Source: an uncultured Kordia sp.
GTDB lineage: Bacteria; Bacteroidota; Bacteroidia; Flavobacteriales; Flavobacteriaceae
Assembly: GCF_947489565.1 (NCBI RefSeq)
Contig: NZ_CANLEA010000005.1
Coordinates: forward strand, 248,001 to 312,000
Length of the DNA stretch: 64,000 bases
Direction: 5' to 3'
The position numbers were made by a program, and so were the translations under genes. The notes beneath the pieces are model-generated. The model ran no database searches and had not been told where the DNA came from. It saw only the letters and a list, made by a program, of their open reading frames with translations. Below are positions 44,301 through 53,800 of the stretch, in pieces. Numbering within the stretch: position 1 is the first letter of the stretch; every line of letters begins with the position of its first letter.

Positions 44301-47300
44301 ATATGATTCCGCAAAGCTATATAGCGCTAGAAAAAATGCCATTAAATCATAATGGAAAAGTCGATATTAAAAAATTACCAATTCCTGCTTTACAGGAAAA
44401 TACTACTGATAGAAGCAACGCAAAAGCACCTGAGGATGAAATAGGAATACAACTTGCTAACATTTGGAAAGGCATTCTTGATGTAGATTTTGTGTCGGTT
44501 GATGATGACTTTTTTGCGCTTGGAGGACAAAGTCTAAAAATTATGCACCTAAGTGGTCAAATAAACGGAGTTTTCAATCAAACACTTGCGTACAAAGACT
44601 TATTTCTTAACTCTAAATTTTCAGATCAAGCAAAATTAATCAATACAGCATTGGCTGAAGAAAAAGATAACTTCACAAACGTTCCAGAAAGCGGGCCGTA
44701 TGATCCATTTCCTTTGACCAATTTGCAAATGGCTTACTATGTTGGTAGGGAAGATGGACTCGAATTATCAACGTCTTCGCATATCTTATTGGAAAATCAA
44801 TTATTAGATTTGGATTTGGATCGCTTCCAAGATTCCTTAACCAAAGTCATAAAACGTCATGAAGCATTGCGTACGATTTATGATACGGAAGGAAAACAAC
44901 GCGTGCTTCCTTTTGAAGATTCAATGACGAAAGCGTTCGAATTTATTGATCTTTCTCAAGAAGACAATCAGTTTGAAAAACTAGAAGAAGCTAGAAAAAA
45001 AATCTTTGAACAAAGATTGCATCTAGAAATTTGGCCATGCTTTAAAATCGTAGTACTTCAATTAAAAGAAGAATTTCACTTATTGGCACTTGTAGATGCT
45101 ATTGTAGCAGATAACAGCTCACTAAACATCATTGTAGAAGATTTTCAACGCTTTTACAAAGGAGAAGACTTGGCGCCGCTCAACTTTACCTTCAAACAAT
45201 ACATAGAAGAATTAGAAAAAAAGAAACAATCTTCAGCATTTACAGAAGCGCAAAACTACTGGGAATCGAGAATAGAAGACTTGCCTTTAGGACCGCAACT
45301 TACGTTAAAAACAAAAGCGTCAGAAATAAAAAGTCCTACATATAGCAATCATTTTCACCCTTTTCCTCCAGGCAGTTGGGAAAAACTAAAAAACATCGGA
45401 TTAAAACATAAAGTATCACCAACAATACTACTAATAACTGCGTTTTCAGAAACATTGGTAAAATGGACTTCCAATCCTAACTTTTTACTAAATCTTACGT
45501 TATTTAACAGATTACCTTTTCATCCAGATGTGATGAAAGTAGTGGGAGATTTTACAGATTTATTACTATTAGAAGTTCATCAAAATTCGTCAAAATCATT
45601 CATTGAAAAAGCAGTTGCCTTAAATCAGCAGTTCTTAAATGATATGAACCACAATCTTATCAGTGGAGTTGAAATCAATAAAGAATTGGCAAAAAGAGAA
45701 GGACTTCTAGGAACTTTAGTAACGCCTGTAGTTGTGACAAGTATACTAGAAGATGGAGGTACTGAAGACGAGCAAGCGGAAGTATACAAAGTACTTACAA
45801 ATCCAGATAGAAAAGAAGATTTTGTACGAACGTCTCAGGTTTGGCTTGATCACCAATTAATCTTAGTACAAGGTTTACTTTGTATCAATTGGACGGTTGT
45901 AAAAGAATTGTTCCCAGCAGGAATGATTGAAGACATGTTTACAGATTACATCAGTAGACTACAATACCTTTTAGAACTTACGAATACAGCTAGTTTTGAA
46001 GACACCTTACCAGCACATCAACTCACTCAACTTGAAGCCTATAATAGTACCGAAAATAAATCATTACTAGAAGATGAAAATCTAATAGATGGCTTTTTAG
46101 CGCAAGTAGCAAAAAATCCTTCCAATGAAGCGCTAAAGCAAGGAGACAAAAGCTTTTCATACAAAGAATTAGACGAGCTATCAGATAAAGTAGCGATATG
46201 GCTTCAAACGAAAAAATTACCCAAAGAAACACTTGTAGCCATTGTTTCAGAAAAAAGTTGGAAACAAATTGTTGCTGTTTTGGGAATACTAAAAGCAGGA
46301 GGCGCTTATTTACCTATTTCGAGTTCGTTGCCAGTAAAACGAATCAATCATATTATAGAAGACGGACAGGCAACATGCGTGCTTACAGACGGAAATATAG
46401 AAACACATACTTTTCATGATTCGTTGCATGTTTTTGAAATTACGGAAGATAATATTGCAAACGTAGAAGGAGAACGAAAACCGATCAAAAGCAATCAGCA
46501 TGATGTAGCCTATGTAATATACACATCAGGAACTACAGGGAATCCAAAAGGTGTTATCATAAATCACAAAGGGGCTGTAAACACCAATCGCGATATCAAT
46601 CTCAAAATCAATCTTTCCAGTGATGATGTTGTTTTAGGTGTATCATCGCTAAGTTTCGATTTATCTGTGTACGATATTTTTGGAACATTCCGAGAAGGTG
46701 CAAAACTCGTATTACCTCCGTATTCCAAATATCCTGATCCACAAATTTGGAAAGAGCTTGTGCTTACAGAAGGTGTCACTGTTTGGAATTCTACTCCAGC
46801 ATTGGCAGAAATATTTGAAAAATCAATTGCATTAGAAAACAGCAATATCAAAGAAAACTTAACGCTAAGATGCTACTTATTAAGTGGCGATTGGATTCCG
46901 GTTTTACTTCCATCACAATTAAAAGCTTATGGAACTAAAGCACCAGAAGTGTATAGCTTAGGTGGAGCTACCGAAGCTTCTATTTGGTCCATATTTCACA
47001 AAACGGATGGTAGCGAAATCAACATGACAAGCATACCATACGGAAAACCATTGCAAAACCAAAAAATGTATGTGCTCGATACGCAATTAATGCCATGTCC
47101 ATTATGGGTTGAAGGAGATATATACATTGGTGGAGAAGGTTTATCATTAGGATATTGGAATGATAGCGTGAAAACAAATGCAGCCTTTATCACACATCCA
47201 ATTTGGGGAGATCGATTATACAGAACAGGAGATCGTGGACGATTTACAGACGATTTAAATATCGAATTCTTAGGGCGAAAAGATACGCAGATCAAGATCA

Positions 47301-47881
47301 ACGGATACCGTGTTGAAATTGGTGAAATTGAAAACGTATTGAACAAACATGAAGAAATACAAAAATGTGTAGTCAACGCGATTGTTTCTGACTCAAAAGA
47401 AAAAATATTGGTTTGTTACTACACAGCAAACAAAAACATACAAGACAGTACCATTACAACATACCTAAAAGAGTATTTGCCACACTACATGGTTCCGCAG
47501 TATTTCATTAAAATGGAAGCGATTCCTGTAACGTCAAATGGTAAAATAGACAGATCAAAGCTTCCGATTCCAGATATAACAGCAGAAGAAATGGAAAGTC
47601 TTCAACAAGCAGAAACTGCAACCGAAATCACCTTGGAAACCATTTGGAAACAAATTTTAGGAAGAGATGAAATTGGAATGAATCAAAGCTTTTTTGAAGT
47701 TGGAGGCGATAGCTTAAAAGCACTTAGAGTACTGATTGAAATAGAAAAAGAATTTTCTGTTAGAATAAACCTAGAGAAACTATTTTCAACACCTACAATA
47801 GGATTTCTCTCCAAAGAAATAGATCGAGAAGTATGGCTTTCTATGGAAGATGAAAATAGTACTAATGAGATTTCAATTTAA
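41366..47881 (+). CDS. NRPS 2: docking-C-A-T-Cy-A(Cys)-T, two modules
   Basis: A 2171-aa NRPS. Docking segment 1-50; condensation domain with HHIISDG at 197-203; first adenylation domain with YVIYTSGSTG at 656, of unassigned specificity (about D-I-F-D-F-G-T-I-F); carrier Ser1056. The next domain starts PFPLTNLQMAYYVGR and has D1244-AIVA-D1249-NS-S1252, the DxxxxDxxS of heterocyclization domains. The second adenylation domain (YVIYTSGTTG at 1716) has D-L-Y-N-L-S-L-I-W, the classic cysteine code; carrier Ser2116 follows. This module should insert Cys and cyclise it to a thiazoline. No oxidase domain is present. The stop overlaps the next start by one base. Confidence 0.94.
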   Translation: MKLFIKLNELGVQLTVENGELNLKAPRGVLTPDIISEIKTHKSDLIALLSYSDESIPKAEKQTSYPLSSAQKRMWLLYQLDKKSSVYNIVSYISLKGNYNVEALKLALHETVKKHETLRTVFKVNEENEVRQYILDASQFNSSLDFKDFSNVDEDTNWSVYLDGKLNSYFDLENGPLFHAHFLKIAADEYVFCLNMHHIISDGRSIEVFKEDVFTFYETLTHQQEIESKPLGIQYKDYVIWQETQKEKTAYKEDKSYWLNQFKTTPSIIDLPNQKKRPKIKSFNGRLLNYNFSKETSNQTFQFFNEKKVTLFVGLLTALKSCIHLYTSEEDIVLGTPVAGRTHEDLKDQIGCYINTLAIRNEVSPNTSFNELLLSVKETMLESLVHQSYAFDELLHELNLQRDKARNPLFDIFISLENEDVSQNKNIEPGSKYNAAFDEINMACKFDIEFMFFHSENSLSLGVNYNSDVYQKETILGFIKHFDALLNSVVNQPDVRIAEIDLFSDDQKSELQLKGTKHTISRKFGDLFSTIVEKHTKDIAVKHKDKELSYLELDEQSNQFAQYLRTEKKISKGDLVAVMLTKDEFLITAMLAIWKLGAVYVPVDTESPSSRISFIMEDCNSKLLLNDELKNGYLAQETAQDKNPLASEINDDDLAYVIYTSGSTGKPKGVQVTHANLNHFANFLHEYYQDFDKVVQPLIASHAFDISLFQIVSPLLSGGTVIVLQKEQMQNISSVIEIIKESTVIDTVPAFYELIVSHINEQNLTGFSNIKKVFIGGDKVSDAILKKLSKVFASAEISNTYGPTEGTIFCLEKKYPAGTIDETTAGSIIGSPIMNAEICILNSYDKLVPKGVTGEICIAGLGVSKGYLNRPDLTQEKFISHPYQADKKLYKTGDLGRLLDNGLIEFAGRNDNQVKIRGYRIELGEIEHCLLKITKAKEVLVRLVKTEQDTEILVAYIVGNTDIAIDAISEKLAVELPDYMIPQSYIALEKMPLNHNGKVDIKKLPIPALQENTTDRSNAKAPEDEIGIQLANIWKGILDVDFVSVDDDFFALGGQSLKIMHLSGQINGVFNQTLAYKDLFLNSKFSDQAKLINTALAEEKDNFTNVPESGPYDPFPLTNLQMAYYVGREDGLELSTSSHILLENQLLDLDLDRFQDSLTKVIKRHEALRTIYDTEGKQRVLPFEDSMTKAFEFIDLSQEDNQFEKLEEARKKIFEQRLHLEIWPCFKIVVLQLKEEFHLLALVDAIVADNSSLNIIVEDFQRFYKGEDLAPLNFTFKQYIEELEKKKQSSAFTEAQNYWESRIEDLPLGPQLTLKTKASEIKSPTYSNHFHPFPPGSWEKLKNIGLKHKVSPTILLITAFSETLVKWTSNPNFLLNLTLFNRLPFHPDVMKVVGDFTDLLLLEVHQNSSKSFIEKAVALNQQFLNDMNHNLISGVEINKELAKREGLLGTLVTPVVVTSILEDGGTEDEQAEVYKVLTNPDRKEDFVRTSQVWLDHQLILVQGLLCINWTVVKELFPAGMIEDMFTDYISRLQYLLELTNTASFEDTLPAHQLTQLEAYNSTENKSLLEDENLIDGFLAQVAKNPSNEALKQGDKSFSYKELDELSDKVAIWLQTKKLPKETLVAIVSEKSWKQIVAVLGILKAGGAYLPISSSLPVKRINHIIEDGQATCVLTDGNIETHTFHDSLHVFEITEDNIANVEGERKPIKSNQHDVAYVIYTSGTTGNPKGVIINHKGAVNTNRDINLKINLSSDDVVLGVSSLSFDLSVYDIFGTFREGAKLVLPPYSKYPDPQIWKELVLTEGVTVWNSTPALAEIFEKSIALENSNIKENLTLRCYLLSGDWIPVLLPSQLKAYGTKAPEVYSLGGATEASIWSIFHKTDGSEINMTSIPYGKPLQNQKMYVLDTQLMPCPLWVEGDIYIGGEGLSLGYWNDSVKTNAAFITHPIWGDRLYRTGDRGRFTDDLNIEFLGRKDTQIKINGYRVEIGEIENVLNKHEEIQKCVVNAIVSDSKEKILVCYYTANKNIQDSTITTYLKEYLPHYMVPQYFIKMEAIPVTSNGKIDRSKLPIPDITAEEMESLQQAETATEITLETIWKQILGRDEIGMNQSFFEVGGDSLKALRVLIEIEKEFSVRINLEKLFSTPTIGFLSKEIDREVWLSMEDENSTNEISI

Positions 47882-50800
47882 TGACAATGGAGGTAAAAAA
47901 TATATTAGACATTCTTATTGAAGAAAAGGTTCAAATAAGGCTTAGTGACGATAAAAACCTAAAATTATCATCTCAAAATGGTAAAATTGGCACTAAGGTC
48001 ATTTCATTAATAAAAGAGAATAAACCTGCAATATTAGCCTATTTAGAAGCCAGACAAGAACAATCTAACAAAGCAGCGGTTCAAATTGCTAGAGCTCCTA
48101 AAATGGACTATTATCCAGTATCCGCAGATCAATACAGAATGTGGGTATTAAGTCAATTTGAAGAAGCTTCTGTAGCATACAATATATCCAACGGTGTCAT
48201 CATTAAAGGTGATATTGATATTGCTACATTAAAGGAAGCCAACAAAAGGTTATTTGTAGACAACGAAATTTTAAGAACCACGTTTTTTCAAAATGAAAAA
48301 GGGCAACTTCTTCAGGAAATACATGATGTCTCTAAAGTTTCAACCAATGTCATCTATCAAGATGTTTCCAACGCAACTGATGGTTTAACAGAAGCCAAAA
48401 ATAGTATCAAAGCCAATTGTCAAATTCCAATGGAATTTACAACGGGACCAATGTATAAACTGTTTTGTTTTAAAATAAGTGAAGACAGTTTTTTCATCGC
48501 TATGATCATACATCACATCATAAGTGATGGTTGGTCGCTTCAAATATTGAATGCTGAATTACTTCAGAATTATGACGATATTAAAAATGGAATACAGACG
48601 CAAAACACTCCAGAAAAATTTGGCTACAAAGACTTTGCCTATTGGCAGAATGAACAATTAAAACGATCAAAAAGTAAATCGTTAGACTTTTGGAAAGAAA
48701 AATTAGCGGGCGAATTACCAGTTTTAAACTTAGTCAACCCAACTCAAAGACCCAATGTAAAAACCTATGTTGGTAAATATATTGAGAACGATTTTACTCC
48801 CGAACTATCAAAGAATTTAAAAACATTCTTTGGCAAGCAGCAAAGTACCATGTTTATCGGAATGATGGCAGCGGTCAATGTACTTTTAAATAAATATTCA
48901 GGAGATAAAGATATCATAGTAGGAACGCCTGTAGCGGGAAGAGAAATTGAAGAATTCAGAAATACAGTTGGATTATTTGCCAATAGTGTACCGATTAGAC
49001 TTCAAGTGGATACACAAATGTCTTTTCTTGATTTCTTAGGCAATACCAGAAAGGAAGTTGTAGAAGCGTTTGATCATCAAAACTTTCCGTTTGAACAAAT
49101 GGTAGAATTGGTTGATGAAAAAAGAGATATTTCTCGAGCAGCTATTTTTGATGTATTGGTAGTAATGCAGAACATGGATTTTACGCCTGATGCAGTACCT
49201 AATTCTCAACCAAAAGAAACCAACGTACTTTCGGTTGAAACGGTTGATATAGACTCAAAAGTGTCTCTGTTCGATTTAACTTGGACTTTTACCGAAAAAG
49301 AAAACGGTATCGGTTTATTGTTGCGATATAATACAGATCTATTTGATGAAACGTATGTAAACAATCTCATCAATCATTTTGTAAATCTACTTGAAGAAAT
49401 AGCCGAAAATCCTAACAAATCAATCGCAAGTCTAAACATATTAAGTAAAGAAGAGCGATCAAAAATACTAGAATTAAGTAGCAATAAAGGAGAAGATGTA
49501 GCCAATACACATATCTGGAAACAGATAGAAAAAAACATTCTCAACAATTCCGCAAACACAGCATTTGTATTTGAAGATAAACACTATTCTTTCAAAGAAT
49601 TAGACGAACACACAAAACGTTTAGCAGTCTATTTAAAAGAAAAATATGAGTTAACTACCAGTGATCGTTTAGTGCTACAATTACCAAAAAATGATGCCCT
49701 ATTGCTATCTATTTTGGCTTGTATTAGAATTGGTGTGACTTACATGCCAATACCTGAAAACTCACCTGAAAAAAGAGTACATTTTATTTTAGAAGATTCA
49801 CAAGCCAAAGGACTTGTAAATACCACTGCTTTAGAAGATTTTGAAAACTATAAAGCTGAACATACGTTTATTCAAGAAGAATTAGATCCAACTCAAGCAC
49901 TTTACGGAATTTATACTTCAGGTTCTACAGGAACTCCAAAAGCAGTGATTGTATCAAGTATTGCGGTAAATAACTTCTTAGAAGGTCTAGAAAAAGATGT
50001 CTATCCACAAAAAAACAACGGATTAAAAGTAGCGCAAATGGCATCGTTTTCATTTGACGCTTCTGTGCAACAATTTTTATACTCATTAACAAGAGGTTGT
50101 GAGTTGCACATCATTTCAGACGATGTAAAATCAAACATTCCTGATCTTTGGGAATATATTATTGAGCGTAAAATTCAAGTTACAGACGGAACACATTCGC
50201 TATATCTTGAAATGTCTAAAAACTTCCCTGAAAACATTCAAGAAAACGTACTTGAAAGAATCATTTTAGGAGGAGAAAGCTTTAAAACAACGACTGCATC
50301 AACACTATTTTCTACCATAAAACAAGCGGCAAATTTTGAAATCGTTAATGTATATGGACCAACGGAATGTACTGTGAATGCTACATTCTACAAAGTAACA
50401 TCTGAAGAAGATATTCCTGAAAATGCAATTGATTTGCCAATAGGGAAACCTTCGCTAAACTACGGCGTTTACATATTAGATGAAAACAAAGAACCTTTAC
50501 CAATTGGTTTTGAAGGTGACTTATACATAAGCGGACCAAGTTTAGCAATTGGGTATTTGAATAGGGAAAAACTGACCAATGAAAGTTTTACAAATGCACT
50601 AGGAATCAGAATGTATCGCACAGGCGATTTGGCAAAATGGGATGCTAACGGATTATTACATTTTATTGGTAGAAAAGACAATCAAGTCAAAATACGCGGA
50701 TATCGTATAGAATTAGGAGAAATTGAAAGCAAACTACTTGAATATGATGGCGTAACACAAGCAGTTGTTATTGCCAAAGACATGGAAAGTGGCGACAAAG

Positions 50801-53800
50801 AATTGTTAGCTTTTATCAAGGTGAATACGATCATTGACAACAATGAAGTCCGAAACTTTTTAAAAGGAGAACTAACAGATTATATGTTGCCTTCTTCGAT
50901 TACACAAGTAGATAATTTTGAAATGAATTCGAGCGGAAAGCTCAACACAAAAGCACTCTTATCTCTTGATGTACATCATACCACAAATGAACAAGTATAT
51001 CTGCCACCAATTAATGCAGAACAAGAAGCAATACAAAGCATTTGGCATGAAGTTTTAGGACACGAACCAATCGGAATTGACATAGATTTCTTTGCCGTTG
51101 GCGGAAATAGCTTAAAAGCGATGCGATTGATAAGTGAATACCACAAAAAATTCAATTCAAAACTAGCGTTAAAAGATATTTTTGAGCACAATACCATAGA
51201 AAAACATCAGCAATTAATGATCAATTCTAGCGAAGATCAATATGCAGAAATTCCTAAAATTGGTACGCAAGAAAATTACATTTTATCCGATGCGCAACGA
51301 AGAATTTGGGTATTAAGTCAGTTTCAAGAAGGACTCGTAGCTTACAATATGCCTTCTTTCATTGAATTGGAAGGAAAATACGATACAAACATCTTATTGC
51401 AATCTATACATGCGGTTGTAGAAAAACATGAAATATTACGTACTGTTTTTAAACCCAACGAAAATGATGAAATCAGACAATGGATTCTTCCAGCTTATGA
51501 CGTAGACATTCCAATTTCAGTAGAAAACGTTGCTCATATTGACAATTCGTACAATCATATCTCAGCGTACATCAAAGAAGATTCGTTCAAGCCTTTTGAT
51601 ATAGAAAATGGACCGTTACTAAGAGGGAAAATCTTCTGTATTGCCGACGATCAATTTTTAATTTACTTCAACATGCATCATCTTGTGGGAGATGCGTGGT
51701 CAAATGAAGTACTAAAGAAAGAGATTCTAAAAATATACAACACACTCATTGCAAACGAAGCCTTATCAACGGAATCATTGCGAATTCAGTATAAAGATTA
51801 TGCAGCATGGCAATCCAATCAATTAAAAAGTGGAAACTGGGACATTCACAAAAAATATTGGCTAAATGAACTAAAAGGCGAATTGCCATTAATCGATTTA
51901 CCATCAGAAAAAGTAAGACCGTCCATCAAAACATACAATGGAAACAGTCTACAATTAGTATTTAATACGGAAGAAGCCGCGCGTTTAAATGAATTCTCAA
52001 AAAAATATCAAGGGAGTTTATTCTCAACATTACTATCGGTTTTCCACATTCTCATACATAGATACTCAGGACAAAAAGATCAAATCATTGGAGTTCCAAT
52101 AGCAGGTAGATCACATGCCGATTTGGAAGATCAAATTGGTGTATTTATCAATATGTTATCTATCCGAAATGAAATCAAAACAGATTTGAGTTTTGTTGAA
52201 TTTTACAAAAATGTTACCGAAAATCTACTAGAAGCGTATCAAAATCAAGTATATCCTTTTGACCGACTTGTGGAAGAATTAGATATTCCTAGAGATACAA
52301 GTCGTAGTCCTATTTTTGACATTTCAATCAGTTTGCAAAACGTATCGTTAGGAGCAAATCCAACAGAAGAAGACTATCATTTCAATACTGAAGTTGATGA
52401 TGTTTTGGTACTTGGCGCACACAAATCTAAAAATGATTTAGAAGTTGCTTTTGAGGAAACGAATGAGGAAATTATATGCAATGTCATTTACAATACCAAT
52501 GTGTATGAAGAGGAAATGATAACGCAATTTATGAAGCATTACAGATTATTGGCTTCTGTATTAACAAGCGATCCAAGCATACAATTATCTGCTGCCGAAT
52601 TTTTAAACTCAAAAGACAAATCTACGTTACTAGATAAATTTAATGATACCGAATATGATTTGAATGAGGATGAAACGACTATTTCATTATTCAAAAACAT
52701 CTTGGTAGAAAAAGGAAGTGAATTAGCTGTACTATATGAAGGCGAAGAATTAACGTATGAGGAGTTAGATACTTTATCAAATCAATTTGCATACTATTTA
52801 AAAGCAGAATTTCACATTACTGAAGGAGATGTGGTTGGTGTCATGCTTCCTCGAAGTCAGTGGTTGCTAGTCACCATTCTCGGAATTATGAAAACGGGCG
52901 CAATCTATCTTCCGATCTCTTTAGAATATCCTCAAAAAAGAACAGATTACATTTTAGAAGATAGCGGATGTAAAGCATGCATAAACCAAGCACACTTACA
53001 CACATTTACAGAGAATTTAGCAAAGTATGGCAAAAGTGAAGTTGCTTACGAAGTTACCGCGAACCAATTAGCATATATCATTTATACATCTGGTACAACG
53101 GGACAACCAAAAGGAGTGATGATTGAACACAAAAGTTTAGTCAACTTCATTATGGCAATGCGCAATAGTTTGGATTTAGATGCTTCCGATCATTTATTGG
53201 CGCTTACATCAACTTCGTTTGATATCTCTATATTGGAACTTTTATACACCGTATGTTCAGGAATCTTAGTAACTGTAGCAAGTTCGAACACAGATTTTAG
53301 CATTTTTGACACCTATTTACAACAACATAAAAACAAAACAACAGATTTCAGTGTATTCTTTTTCTCCAGTCAAAAGGTAGATCAGAATAATAAATACGAT
53401 TTGTTATTAAAAACAGTCAAATATGCTGATCAAAATGATTTTAGCGCTGTTTGGTTGCCAGAAAGACATTTCCATGAATTTGGAGGAATATTTCCTGCTC
53501 CGTCGGTTGTTGGTGCTTCCTTAGCTACGATTACGAATACCATTAACATTCGTTCTGGTAGTGTGGTTTTACCATTACATGATACAATTCGAGTGGCAGA
53601 AGAATGGTCTGTGGTTGACAATTTATCTAACGGAAGAGTTTCATTATCAATTGCTTCTGGTTGGACGCCAAATGACTTCGTACTACGACCTGATGATTTT
53701 TCAAACAGAAAAGTCAAAATGTTTCAGCAAATAGCAGAATTAAGAAAACTCTGGAAAGGAGAAACCATCAAAAGAATCAATGGTGTAGGAGAAGAAATTG

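Noticed and set aside
46996-47376. 126-residue reverse-strand frame inside NRPS 2, and similar reverse frames inside other NRPS genes
   Set aside because: They lie opposite conserved adenylation-domain coding sequence and have no family features; shadows of the real genes.
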